From the NCBI GenBank assembly GCA_937952095.1, contig CALFYG010000093.1:1-18039 (forward strand): 18,039 bases of DNA, given 5' to 3'. The notes under the pieces are model-generated. The model saw nothing but the letters and a program-made list of their open reading frames with translations. It was not told the DNA's origin and ran no database searches. Shown here in pieces: positions 1-7,946 of this stretch. Numbering within the stretch: the first letter of the stretch is position 1; every line of letters starts with the position of its first letter. The translations under genes were made by a program, and so were the position numbers. Origin of the DNA: an uncultured Micrococcales bacterium. GTDB lineage: Bacteria; Actinomycetota; Actinomycetes; S36-B12; UBA10799.

Positions 1-28
1 TTCCCGAGGGAGGCGACGGGAAGTGTGC

Positions 29-352
29 TTACAACAGGCGGAACACCAACGATCTCGCCTGCAGTGACAGCTGGGCCGCGATCTCGCCGTTCGAGCCGTG
101 CATCTCATCGAGCACAGCGGTCAATTCCACGAGGTCGGCCGGCGGGTCGGGGTAGCGCGCGGTGGCGAAGGGCAGGAACTCAGCGCCGAGCCAGGCGATC
201 AGCCGCTGGCATTCGGGGACTCCTGTGTAACCGTCGTCGACGGCACTCACGACCTCGAGGACCAGGCGGTCGGCTGTCTCGTTCATCGCGTCCCGAGCGG
301 GTGATGGGACCACCCGCGGTGCGGGGACTCCGATCGTTTTCTCAATCATCAT
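29..352 (-). CDS. hypothetical protein, 107 aa
   Basis: I do not recognise this protein. It has no signal peptide, no membrane segment and no familiar motif. The chain is mildly acidic and looks helical, for example the stretch NETADRLVLEVVSAVDDGY and the end AAQLSLQARSLVFRLL. The start is set by a GGGAGG Shine-Dalgarno (complement of 363-368) ten bases before a double ATG at 352-347; an upstream extension of the frame to 466 has no such site and would overlap the XPB gene. It lies 110 nt downstream of the XPB stop on the same strand and could be cotranscribed or have its own promoter. An ATG at 292-290 (MNETADRL) is a weaker alternative start. It stops with TAA at 29-31. Only the coding assignment is reasonably sure. 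Confidence 0.6.
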   Translation of the reverse strand: MMIEKTIGVPAPRVVPSPARDAMNETADRLVLEVVSAVDDGYTGVPECQRLIAWLGAEFLPFATARYPDPPADLVELTAVLDEMHGSNGEIAAQLSLQARSLVFRLL

Positions 353-462
353 GTGCCAGCCACCTCCCGACGTCGTAATCAAATCGTGACCTTTTGTGTG
401 CCCATTCTGCGCACAGCATCGGGCCGCTGTCCACCCCCAAATCGGCTGCAATCGCTGCGGGC

Positions 463-2097
463 TCACAGATCCGCGGCGTCCATGATCCGATAGGCGTATC
501 CCTGCTCCGCCAGGAACCGCTGCCGGTGGGCCGCGAAGTCCGCATCCACGGTGTCGCGGGTCACCACTGTGTAGAAGTGCGCAGTGGCCCCGTCGGTCTT
601 GGGACGCAGTACCCGTCCGAGCCGCTGCGCCTCCTCCTGCCGCGAGCCGAACGTCCCGGAGACCTGGATGGCGACCCGGGCCTGCGGGAGGTCGATGGAG
701 AAGTTGGCGACCTTGCTCACGACCAACACGCGCAGGTCACCCGAACGGAACTCGTCGAACAGCCGCTGTCGCTCCCGCACCGGCGTCTTGCCTGTGATCA
801 GGGGGGCGTCGAGGTCGGCGGCAAGGTCGTCGAGTTGGTCGAGGTACTGGCCGATGACCAGCACCTGATCGTCGGCGTGCTGTGCGATCAGGCGGCGGAC
901 GACCTCAGTCTTCTCCGGGGATGCGGCCGCCAGACGGTACCGGTCCTCGGGTTCGGCAAGCGCGTAGACCATCCGGTCGGACTCCGGCAGACTCACCCGG
1001 ATCTCACAGCAGTCGGCAGGGGCGATGTACCCCTGCGCCTCGATGTCACGCCACGGCGCGTCGAAACGCTTGGGGCCGATGAGTGAGAAGACGTCGGACT
1101 CCCGTCCGTCCTCGCGCACCAGGGTTGCAGTCAGCCCCACCCTCCGACGGCTCTGGATGTCCGCGGTGAACCGGAACACCGGAGCGGGCAGCAGGTGGAC
1201 CTCGTCGTAGATGATCAATCCCCAGTTGCGGGCGTCGAAGAGTTCGAGGTGGGCGTACACACCCTTCCGCTTGGAGGTCAGGATCTGGTAGGTGGCGATC
1301 GTCACCGGCCTGATCTCCTTGACCTCCCCGCTGTACTCCCCGATCTCCTCGGCGGTCAGCGACGTCCTGGCCAGCAACTCATCGCGCCACTGCCGCGCGG
1401 CCACGGTGTTGGTCACCAGGATCAGCGTGGTGGCCTGGGCCATCGCCATCGTGGCCGCACCGACGATGGTCTTGCCGGCGCCGCAGGGAAGGACGACGAC
1501 TCCGGAGCCCCCGTGGAAGACGTTCTCGGCGGCTTGTTGCTGGTACTCCCGCAGTTCCCAACCCTCCTGCCGCAGCGCGATAGCGTGCTGTTCACCGTCG
1601 ACGTAGCCCGCGAGGTCATCCGCGGGCCAGCCGATGGCCAGCAGCGCCTGCTTAAGCCTGCCGCGTTCGCTGGGGTGCACCACGACGGTGTCGTCGTCGA
1701 TCTGCGCGCCCAGCATCCCGGCCGTCTTCTTGTGCCGCTGGACTTCAGTCAGGACAGCCCGATCGTGGCTGACCAGCACCAACCCGTGCGCCGGGTGGTT
1801 GTGCAGTTCCAGGCGCCCGTATCGGCTGACGGTGTCGGTCACGTCGAGCAGCAGCGCGGGACTGACCGGGAATCGGGAGAACCGCACCAGGGTGTCGACG
1901 ATCGCTTCCGCGTCGTGTCCGGCGGCGCGCGCGTTCCACAACCCCAACTTCGTGAGCCGATAGGTGTGCACATGCTCGGGGGATCGCTCGAGTTCGGCGA
2001 AGACAGCGATCTCACGCCGGCACTCCTGTGCCTGCGGGTGATCGATCTCCAGAAGCAGTGTGTGATCGCTCTGCACGATCAGCGGACCGTCAGTCAT
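463..2097 (-). CDS. xpb: XPB/ERCC3-type DNA repair helicase
   Basis: This is a 544-aa superfamily 2 DNA helicase, expected to be a 3'-5' ATP-dependent helicase in DNA repair. An N-terminal XPB/Ssl2-like domain covers about residues 4-115. The motor follows: Walker A PCGAGKT at 204-210, DEVH at 298-301, GLTAT at 321-325, the XPB-typical RED triplet at 328-330, and motif VI QRLGRVLRPK at 491-500. The length and nearly every block match the mycobacterial XPB proteins as I remember them. The ATG at 2097 overlaps the stop of the upstream gene by 8 nt (ATGACTGA), which implies translational coupling. A GTG nine bases earlier is possible but adds only three residues. No TFIIH-like partners or Bax1-like nuclease are seen in the window; the coupled upstream protein is the obvious partner candidate. 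Confidence 0.96.
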   Translation of the reverse strand: MTDGPLIVQSDHTLLLEIDHPQAQECRREIAVFAELERSPEHVHTYRLTKLGLWNARAAGHDAEAIVDTLVRFSRFPVSPALLLDVTDTVSRYGRLELHNHPAHGLVLVSHDRAVLTEVQRHKKTAGMLGAQIDDDTVVVHPSERGRLKQALLAIGWPADDLAGYVDGEQHAIALRQEGWELREYQQQAAENVFHGGSGVVVLPCGAGKTIVGAATMAMAQATTLILVTNTVAARQWRDELLARTSLTAEEIGEYSGEVKEIRPVTIATYQILTSKRKGVYAHLELFDARNWGLIIYDEVHLLPAPVFRFTADIQSRRRVGLTATLVREDGRESDVFSLIGPKRFDAPWRDIEAQGYIAPADCCEIRVSLPESDRMVYALAEPEDRYRLAAASPEKTEVVRRLIAQHADDQVLVIGQYLDQLDDLAADLDAPLITGKTPVRERQRLFDEFRSGDLRVLVVSKVANFSIDLPQARVAIQVSGTFGSRQEEAQRLGRVLRPKTDGATAHFYTVVTRDTVDADFAAHRQRFLAEQGYAYRIMDAADL

Positions 2098-4105
2098 CAG
2101 CACCACCCACCGCAGCGATCCGGGACAGCGGCACCGTGATCATGCGCGCCGCATGCAGACTCCATCCGCTGAGCCGGCCGACACGCAGATCGATCGGTTC
2201 CACCAGTTCGGTGCGCACCCCGTCGGCGTCCGCGTACTGGACCCAGACCCGGCGGTCCTCATCGATCGCCTTCCGACAGATGTCTGCGACGGTCACCGGG
2301 TCAGCCGTGGGCAGCGTGGGTGGCGCTTCGGCGGGCACGGCCTGACCATCGAGGAGGTGCTCGACGAGACGCACCACGGCGGCATCATCGGGTCCGGGCC
2401 CTTGGGTGGCACGCTCCAGCGGCACACCGAAGACTTCGGCCGGGCCTTGGGATGTGGCCACCCCGGCCTCCGCCAGCAACCGGACGACCTCCTCGGGCGA
2501 CTGTGGACTCGTGAAGACCTGCTCCGAGACCTGGGTCAGCCCGAGACCCTTCAGCCGATCGATGTCCTGGCCTGCACCCTCGATGACAGTCGCGGGGTAG
2601 ACGTTGACGCCGGCCGAGCGGGCAGCATCGCGGATCAGGTACTCGATGGACTGGGGGATGGCGGTTCTCGACGCGGCTGCGAGGGCGTCGATCACCTGCT
2701 GGGGATCCCGGCCGTTCACCGCACTCTGCAGCCGGGCGGATTCGATCCGGTGCATGGTCACCGGCCCCCAGGACTCCACATGGGCGATGGACTGCAGCAG
2801 GGCCCACGTGGAGTTGTCCAGGGCCAGCGGAGCGATGACAGTGCCGTCTGGCTGCACGATGAGCCCGTCGGATTGCACCGCCGGCAGGTGCTCAGAAGCA
2901 GCCTGGACATCCTCGGGCAGATCCGCGAACGCCGAGGTCGGAGTCCCGGATTCGACCAGGCCGAGTGCGATGAGTTCGCGGTACACGTCCGGGACCTGCT
3001 GTGCAGCCTCATGCATGCGCGGTCGGGCCCATTCGACGAAGGTCGTCGCCTCCTCGGTGTCGAACCGGGCGGCCGCGGGCCATACGGAGAGGATGTGGCC
3101 CCGGTGCACGGCGGTGCGCGGCTGCACGGTGGTCGTCACACACCCCAGAGCCTCTGGAACGCACGAACCCAGCAGCCGGTCACTGCGCAGCCAGGCCTCG
3201 ATCAGTGCACTCCACATCGCCGTGGGCTCGCCCTGAAGCCAGGCGTGCGCCGAGGCAGTGGTCCGGCAGTAGGTGTCATGGTTACCGATCAGTCCCGCCG
3301 CTGCGGCGAGTTCGAGCCACACCAGCAGGTCCTCTGCGGGGACGCTCATGGCCGCGGCACGGTCGGCCACTGCCCGGCGGGTGACCCCGCGGGCCGGATG
3401 CGCGGCCAGCGGGGTGCGCGCGAGGTCGGTCAGCAGATACCGCACACCGGCGAGCGCGGTCCACAGCGAGTGCCCGGACGCCGACTCCCCGCCTGCTGGG
3501 GCAGCAGGCGCACTCACCGGGGGGAGATAGGCGCCGTTGCGCAGCAGCAGGGACGTCTCGCGAGGCAGGACGTACTGATCACCCCTGGGGACCAGCAGGG
3601 GGTGGGGGTCGCTGGACACCGGACTGTCCCAGACCCACACCCGCAGTTGATCCGGCGGGGTTTCGTCAGCGGCTTCCCGGATCGCCTGCTCATCGGGGAC
3701 CACATGGGACTCCGAGGCCAGTCCGCAGGGGAAGGGCCCGAAGGCCTGCTGTGCAGCACGGGTTATGCGGTACAGGTCGGGGCCGCCCCACAGAAGGGCT
3801 CGCGTCCACAGGGAAGCGACGGCGCCCGCGACGTCGGCGTCCTGCGGCAACGCCGCCTCGACCTGCGCCACCGGTGCTTCGTGGACGCTGGCGAACACGG
3901 CGAGCACCCTGACCTCGGGGGTCGTCAGCGACTGCATCGCCTCAAGCACGCTGGCGTCATCGGCCGCACGGCGCGCCAGTTGACCGAGGTCCGCCGGCCA
4001 GGGTTGCAGCAGGTCCGGCCGTAGGCGCAGCAAACGCACGATCTGGCCCGCACTGCGGGTTCGCAGATCGTCGGCCAGGGAGCGGGGCAGCGCAGAAGGA
4101 GCCAT
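2090..4105 (-). CDS. helicase-associated protein with XPB-like domain and WYL-like tail
   Basis: This 671-aa protein belongs to the family found directly upstream of xpb in mycobacteria and other actinobacteria. It has no Walker A or DEAH box and so is not itself a motor. The N-terminal half (1-300) is helical and winged-helix-like. Residues about 410-510 (GLIVQPDGTVIAPLAL, then ASRTAIPQSIEYLIRDAARS) resemble the N-terminal domain of the neighbouring XPB (PLIVQSDHTLLLEID), the XPB/Ssl2-like domain family. Residues about 618-666 (RRVWVQYADADG ... VEPIDLRV ... GWSLHA) look like a degenerate WYL domain, a fold often used for ligand sensing. The start at 4105 (MAPSALPRSLADDL) is preferred over an upstream ATG at 4171 because a TAACGT -10 box lies 7 nt before it and the longer frame would run into larE. 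The function is unproven; an accessory or regulatory role for XPB is inference. Confidence 0.9.
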   Translation of the reverse strand: MAPSALPRSLADDLRTRSAGQIVRLLRLRPDLLQPWPADLGQLARRAADDASVLEAMQSLTTPEVRVLAVFASVHEAPVAQVEAALPQDADVAGAVASLWTRALLWGGPDLYRITRAAQQAFGPFPCGLASESHVVPDEQAIREAADETPPDQLRVWVWDSPVSSDPHPLLVPRGDQYVLPRETSLLLRNGAYLPPVSAPAAPAGGESASGHSLWTALAGVRYLLTDLARTPLAAHPARGVTRRAVADRAAAMSVPAEDLLVWLELAAAAGLIGNHDTYCRTTASAHAWLQGEPTAMWSALIEAWLRSDRLLGSCVPEALGCVTTTVQPRTAVHRGHILSVWPAAARFDTEEATTFVEWARPRMHEAAQQVPDVYRELIALGLVESGTPTSAFADLPEDVQAASEHLPAVQSDGLIVQPDGTVIAPLALDNSTWALLQSIAHVESWGPVTMHRIESARLQSAVNGRDPQQVIDALAAASRTAIPQSIEYLIRDAARSAGVNVYPATVIEGAGQDIDRLKGLGLTQVSEQVFTSPQSPEEVVRLLAEAGVATSQGPAEVFGVPLERATQGPGPDDAAVVRLVEHLLDGQAVPAEAPPTLPTADPVTVADICRKAIDEDRRVWVQYADADGVRTELVEPIDLRVGRLSGWSLHAARMITVPLSRIAAVGGADD

Positions 4106-4111
4106 CCGCAC

Positions 4112-4118
4112 TACGTTA
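4112..4118. promoter_or_regulatory. overlapping divergent -10 boxes, probable leaderless promoters
   Basis: The 18 nt between the start codons of the helicase-associated gene (4105) and larE (4124) hold two overlapping TAnnnT boxes. On the plus strand TACGTT (4112-4117) is followed by 6 nt and then the larE ATG. On the minus strand TAACGT (4118-4113) is followed by 7 nt and then the other ATG. In actinobacteria this spacing typically places the transcription start on the A of the ATG, so both messages would be leaderless. No Shine-Dalgarno fits in the gap for either gene, and no clear -35 is seen on either side. The positions are read directly; promoter activity is inferred. Confidence 0.55.
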
Positions 4119-4123
4119 CGTAC

Positions 4124-4972
4124 ATGGCACGCGATGGCGCGAACGCGGATCCCCTGAACCGCCTGCACCACGAGATTCTGCGCTACCCCGGCCTGCTCAT
4201 CGCGTTCTCCGCAGGTGTGGACTCCGGCCTCCTTCTCGCTGCAGCTGCGCGCTGGCTCGGGACCGCAAGGGTGCTGGCCGTCACCGCTGTGAGCCCGTCA
4301 CTGCCGGATGCCGAGAGGCAGTACGCCCACGACTTCGCGCGCCGCCTCGGCGTGACGCACCTCGAGGCGGCCACCCAGGAGATGTTGCGTCCCGGATACC
4401 GGGAGAACGGCACGTCCCGGTGCTACTTCTGCAAGGCCGAACTGCTCGACGTGGTCGGGGGGCACCTGTCGGTGCTTCCTGCCGGGGCGCGGGTGGCCAC
4501 TGGCACGAACGCCGACGATCTCGTCGCCGGATTCCGGCCGGGGATACGCGCTGCTGCCGACCGGGGTGCGGTGACGCCACTGGCGGATGCGGGGATGTCG
4601 AAGCAGCTGATCCGGGACACCGCACGGGAATGGGGACTGGCGATCTGGGACAAGCCCCAAGCTGCCTGCCTGTCCAGTCGCGTCGCATACGGGATCCAGA
4701 TCTCACCGCAGCGTCTGGCTCGCGTGGAGGCCGCCGAACTGGCCCTGCGTCGTGCACTGGCCGACAGTGGGGTGTCCTCGGTGGATGTCCGCGTCCGCGA
4801 CCTCGGCGAGCAGGCCCGGATCGAGGTCGACGCAGAACTCGCCGGACGGCCGGGCGCGTGGCAGGCGGCCGCCGTTGCCGCAGTGGCGGGGTGCGGTTTC
4901 GCCGAGGCGTGGATCGACCCGCAGGGCTTCAGGTCGGGTTCGATGAACGAGGGTTTGCTACCGACGACCTGA
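4124..4972 (+). CDS. larE: LarE-like ATP-dependent sacrificial sulfur transferase
   Basis: This 282-aa PP-loop ATP pyrophosphatase resembles LarE, which donates sulfur from one of its own cysteines to build the nickel-pincer cofactor of lactate racemase. The PP-loop is SAGVDS at 29-34 (the common form is SGGVDS). Further family blocks are CYFCK at 100-104, GTNADD at 127-132 and KPQAACLSSR at 177-186. C182 is in the place expected for the sacrificial cysteine. Length is normal for the family. No larA, larB or larC lies in the window, so the acceptor is unknown, and many stand-alone LarE homologues may serve another pathway. The start is the first ATG and is probably leaderless. The last 44 nt overlap the end of the convergent membrane-protein gene. 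Confidence 0.87.
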   Translation: MARDGANADPLNRLHHEILRYPGLLIAFSAGVDSGLLLAAAARWLGTARVLAVTAVSPSLPDAERQYAHDFARRLGVTHLEAATQEMLRPGYRENGTSRCYFCKAELLDVVGGHLSVLPAGARVATGTNADDLVAGFRPGIRAAADRGAVTPLADAGMSKQLIRDTAREWGLAIWDKPQAACLSSRVAYGIQISPQRLARVEAAELALRRALADSGVSSVDVRVRDLGEQARIEVDAELAGRPGAWQAAAVAAVAGCGFAEAWIDPQGFRSGSMNEGLLPTT

Positions 4973-5171
4973 TCATGCTCTTGCGCCGGCGGGACTGGAT
5001 CCACAACCAACCCAGCAGGATGGCGAAACCGACGCCGCTGAGCATGGCCAGGAACCAGAGCACCGGTATCACGGGGGCGCCGTCATAGACCAGCCGCGAC
5101 AGCACCAGCAACGTCACCGCGACACCGGCGGCGAACAGGGCCAGGCCGATCAGAACCGAGCGGTTTCGCAT
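4929..5171 (-). CDS. small two-helix membrane protein, 80 aa
   Basis: The predicted protein has two hydrophobic segments (about residues 6-25 and 34-57) and a basic segment (SRRRK) straight after the second. This suggests a small inner-membrane protein with its C-terminus in the cytoplasm. No family is recognised. It lies 43 nt downstream of add on the same strand and may be the last gene of that operon. Its final 44 nt overlap the 3' end of larE. The ribosome-binding site is weak. The clear amphipathic pattern and good third-position G+C favour a real gene, but its role is unknown. Confidence 0.62.
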   Translation of the reverse strand: MRNRSVLIGLALFAAGVAVTLLVLSRLVYDGAPVIPVLWFLAMLSGVGFAILLGWLWIQSRRRKSMIRSSVANPRSSNPT

Positions 5172-5214
5172 ACGTCGAGCCTACGCCCGCGCCCGTGGGC
5201 CTCGGCGTGCCCCG

Positions 5215-6264
5215 CTACCCCAGGTACGGGCTCCACGCCGGTTCGATGATGTCCACGATGAGGTCTGACTTCTCATCGAAGGACTGGAACGACGCATCCA
5301 CCGCGGCCCGGGTGGCCAGGTAGAGGTCCTCGACATCCCAGTCGGCCTCCTGCACCAGCAACTGCATCTCCCGGCTCAGGCTGGTCCCACTCATCAACCG
5401 GTTGTCCGTGTTCAGCGTCACCGCGAAGCCAAGATCGTTGAGCAACGTCACGGGGTGCTCAGCGATGGTGTCCGCGATGCCTGTCTGCAGGTTGGACGAC
5501 GGACACACCTCCAACGGGATCTGCCGGTCGAGCACATAGCTGGCGACCGCACCCAGTGCGGCCCGATCGCCGGATACCCGGACGTCCTCGATGATCCGGA
5601 CCCCGTGGCCGAGTCGTTCAGCAGCGCACACCGCGAGTGCGTCCGCGATGCTGTCCACGCCTGCCGCCTCACCGGCATGGATGGTGTAGTGGCACATCTG
5701 TGCACGTAGTCGTGCGAAGGGCTCAGCGAACAGCGAGGCGGGGAAGCCGATCTCCGGACCGGCGATGTCCATACCCACCACGCCGTCCTCGCGGAAGGCC
5801 ACCACCAGATCGGCGACCTCGTCCCCGCGATCCGACTGCCGCATCGCGCACAGCAACGCGTTGACCACGATGTCGTCCTCGGTGTCGAAGCCGTCCAGGA
5901 CCGCCTCCACCGCCTGCCCCATCGTCAGCCCGCCGGCTGTGAACAACTCGGGGGCGAAGCGCACCTCGGCGTACACCACCCCATCGGCGGCGAGATCCTC
6001 GACGCACTCCGCAGCGACGCGGCGCAGGGCATCCTCGGTCTGGCACACGCTGACCGTGTGCTCGAAGGTCTCCAGGTAGCGGACCAAGGATCCGCTGTCG
6101 GCCGCCTCGACGAACCACTGGCCGAGTTCCACAGGGTCCAGCGTGGGAAGCCTGTCGTACCCGCAGGCCTGCGCGAGGTCGATCACAGTCTCCGGTCGCA
6201 GGCCGCCGTCGAGGTGATCGTGCAGCAGGACCTTGGGCAGCGCGCGGATCTCATCGAGGTGCAT
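5215..6264 (-). CDS. add: adenosine deaminase
   Basis: This 349-aa metal-dependent hydrolase converts adenosine or deoxyadenosine to inosine or deoxyinosine and ammonia in the cytoplasm. Zinc and catalytic residues are in place: HDH at 15-17 in the HDHLDGG block, H196 and E199 in IHAGEA, H220 in RLGHGVR, and D287 in LNTDNRLMS. Length is usual for bacterial Add. It starts 12 nt after the cdd stop. With cdd and the upstream transporter it forms a nucleoside uptake and deamination unit. Enzymes of the same superfamily acting on other purine compounds (for example aminodeoxyfutalosine deaminase) are possible, but the context with cdd and a nucleoside ABC transporter supports adenosine deaminase. 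Confidence 0.93.
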   Translation of the reverse strand: MHLDEIRALPKVLLHDHLDGGLRPETVIDLAQACGYDRLPTLDPVELGQWFVEAADSGSLVRYLETFEHTVSVCQTEDALRRVAAECVEDLAADGVVYAEVRFAPELFTAGGLTMGQAVEAVLDGFDTEDDIVVNALLCAMRQSDRGDEVADLVVAFREDGVVGMDIAGPEIGFPASLFAEPFARLRAQMCHYTIHAGEAAGVDSIADALAVCAAERLGHGVRIIEDVRVSGDRAALGAVASYVLDRQIPLEVCPSSNLQTGIADTIAEHPVTLLNDLGFAVTLNTDNRLMSGTSLSREMQLLVQEADWDVEDLYLATRAAVDASFQSFDEKSDLIVDIIEPAWSPYLG

Positions 6265-6276
6265 ACCCCGATCCTG

Positions 6277-6669
6277 TCAGACGTCGCGTTCCAGGTCAGC
6301 GGGCCCGAAGGCGCTGGGCAGCAAGTCGTCCAGGGTCTTCACCCCGTCCGGATGGTCGATGAGCAGGCCCGGGCCGCCGAACTCGTACAGCAACTGACGG
6401 CAGCGGCCACAGGGCATCAGCAGATTCCCCTCACCGTCGCAGCACGAGAACGCCACCAACCGCCCGCCACCAGTCATCCGCAGATCACCGACCAGGGTGC
6501 ATTCGGCGCACAGCGTCAATCCGTACGAGGCGTTCTCCACGTTGCAGCCGGCAACCATCCGGCCGTCGTCGACGAGCGCTGCCGCCCCCACCGGGAACTT
6601 CGAATACGGCACATAACAGTGCGCCATCGCTGCCTGCGCGGTGGCACGCAGCGCCTCCCAGTCGGTCAT
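6277..6669 (-). CDS. cdd: cytidine deaminase
   Basis: This 130-aa enzyme deaminates cytidine and deoxycytidine to uridine and deoxyuridine. The zinc site is complete: CAE at 54-56 (C54 ligand, E56 proton shuttle) and PCGRC at 86-90 (C87 and C90 ligands). GCNVENASYG at 41-50 is the typical substrate-binding block. Length is normal for the small homotetrameric Cdd type. The ATG at 6669 overlaps the stop of the upstream permease as ATGA, so the two are translationally coupled; the longer upstream frame overlaps the permease and is not needed. It directly follows the importer genes, consistent with immediate use of imported pyrimidine nucleosides. Confidence 0.95.
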   Translation of the reverse strand: MTDWEALRATAQAAMAHCYVPYSKFPVGAAALVDDGRMVAGCNVENASYGLTLCAECTLVGDLRMTGGGRLVAFSCCDGEGNLLMPCGRCRQLLYEFGGPGLLIDHPDGVKTLDDLLPSAFGPADLERDV

Positions 6670-7946
6670 GACTTCTTGTACGGGATGCCGTCGGCCGCCG
6701 GAGCCCGGACCTTGCCGACGAGCCCGGCCACAGCAAGCAGGGTGGCGAGGTAGGGCGTCATCAACATGAACTCGCTGGGGATCGGGGTCCCGATGATGCT
6801 CAGCACGCTCTGCAGGTTGTCGGCGAAGCCGAAGAACAGGGCTGCCGCCAACGCCCCCATGGGCTTCCACCGGCCGAAGATCACAGCGGCCAGGGCGATG
6901 AAGCCCTTACCTGCGGTCATCTCCTTACCGAAGGCCCCGACGGAGGCGACGGTGAAGAACGCACCGCCGAGGCCCGCGACCAAGCCGCCGAGCAGCACGT
7001 TGCGGAACCGCACCGAGTTGACCTTGATGCCCACGGTGTCAGCGGCCTGCGGGTGCTCGCCGACGGCCCGCACCCGAAGTCCCCACTTGGTACGGAACAG
7101 CGCGATGTTGATGATGATCACGATCACGTACATCAGGTAGACGACGATGTTCTGGTTGAACAGGATCGGTCCGATGATCGGGATGTCGCTGAGCACGGGT
7201 ATCGCGATCGGCGAGAAGGTGGGCGGCGAGTTCCAGGTCTCCTGGTTCGGCGCGAGCAGGCGGCCGTACAGGAAGGACGTGAGGCCGACCGCGAGCACGT
7301 TCAGCACCACACCGAGGATCACCTGGTCGACCCAGTACTTGATCGCGAAGACCGCCAGCAGCAGGCCGATGAACAGCCCGCCGAGCGGGGCCGCGAGCAG
7401 ACCGAGGTAGGCGTTCTGCGTCAGTGACGCGACCACCGCGGCCATGAAAGCGCCCGTAAGTAACTGGCCCTCGATCGCGATGTTGATCACGCCTGCGCGC
7501 TCGCACAGGATGCCCGACATCGCACCGAACACCAGCGGGACCGCGAGCAGCAATGAACCCTGCAGCAGCCCGACCAGGTTGATCGTGTTGCCCGCCACCG
7601 CCCATGACAGGAAGCCCAGCACGAAGAAGATGCCGAACACCGTCGTGTACGGCCACAGCGGCCGCTCCTTGCGCGCGGCGAACAGCGCGCCGACCGCCCC
7701 GAGCAGGGCGATCACGCTGAAGACGATCGCACTGATCTTCGCCGGCAGTGTGAGGTCGGGCAGGGCCAACGCCTCCTCACCGAGGGTCAGCTGGAAGGTC
7801 ACATCCTTGCCGGCCGGGGTGAAGAACCCGAACACGAGGATGGCGAAGATGCCCAGTCCGATCAGGACCTTCACCAGCCTGGGCGTGGGCGGGACGATGT
7901 GCACCTCGGGCAGGGCCTCGGGTGCCGGGGCTTCAGCGACGCTCAT
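6666..7946 (-). CDS. nucleoside ABC transporter permease (second)
   Basis: A 426-aa integral membrane protein of the BPD_transp_2 permease family, the type paired with BMP lipoproteins in nucleoside import (compare NupQ or YufQ). It has about ten hydrophobic segments. The family block CERAGVINIAIEGQLLTGAF lies near the third or fourth segment, and a cytoplasmic loop (RAVGEHPQAADTVGIKV) probably contacts the ATPase. The N-terminus has a short Ala/Pro/Glu-rich cytoplasmic lead. I choose the ATG at 7946: it overlaps the stop of the first permease gene as ATGA and has AAGGG at suitable distance. The ATG at 7955 has no room for a ribosome-binding site. It forms a heterodimeric channel with the 7943-9166 protein. 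Confidence 0.92.
   Translation of the reverse strand: MSVAEAPAPEALPEVHIVPPTPRLVKVLIGLGIFAILVFGFFTPAGKDVTFQLTLGEEALALPDLTLPAKISAIVFSVIALLGAVGALFAARKERPLWPYTTVFGIFFVLGFLSWAVAGNTINLVGLLQGSLLLAVPLVFGAMSGILCERAGVINIAIEGQLLTGAFMAAVVASLTQNAYLGLLAAPLGGLFIGLLLAVFAIKYWVDQVILGVVLNVLAVGLTSFLYGRLLAPNQETWNSPPTFSPIAIPVLSDIPIIGPILFNQNIVVYLMYVIVIIINIALFRTKWGLRVRAVGEHPQAADTVGIKVNSVRFRNVLLGGLVAGLGGAFFTVASVGAFGKEMTAGKGFIALAAVIFGRWKPMGALAAALFFGFADNLQSVLSIIGTPIPSEFMLMTPYLATLLAVAGLVGKVRAPAADGIPYKKS

Noticed and set aside
386..420. Inverted repeat GTGTGC-CCATTCT-GCGCAC between xpb and the 107-aa gene, considered as a terminator
   Set aside because: The T-run is on the 5' side on plus and is an A-run on minus, so it cannot serve as an intrinsic terminator for xpb.
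2153..4024. 623-codon open frame on the plus strand opposite the helicase-associated gene
   Set aside because: High G+C removes stops in the antisense frame. The product is rich in Gly, Arg, His and Gln, has no family pattern and no ribosome-binding site, while the minus-strand gene has clear domains.
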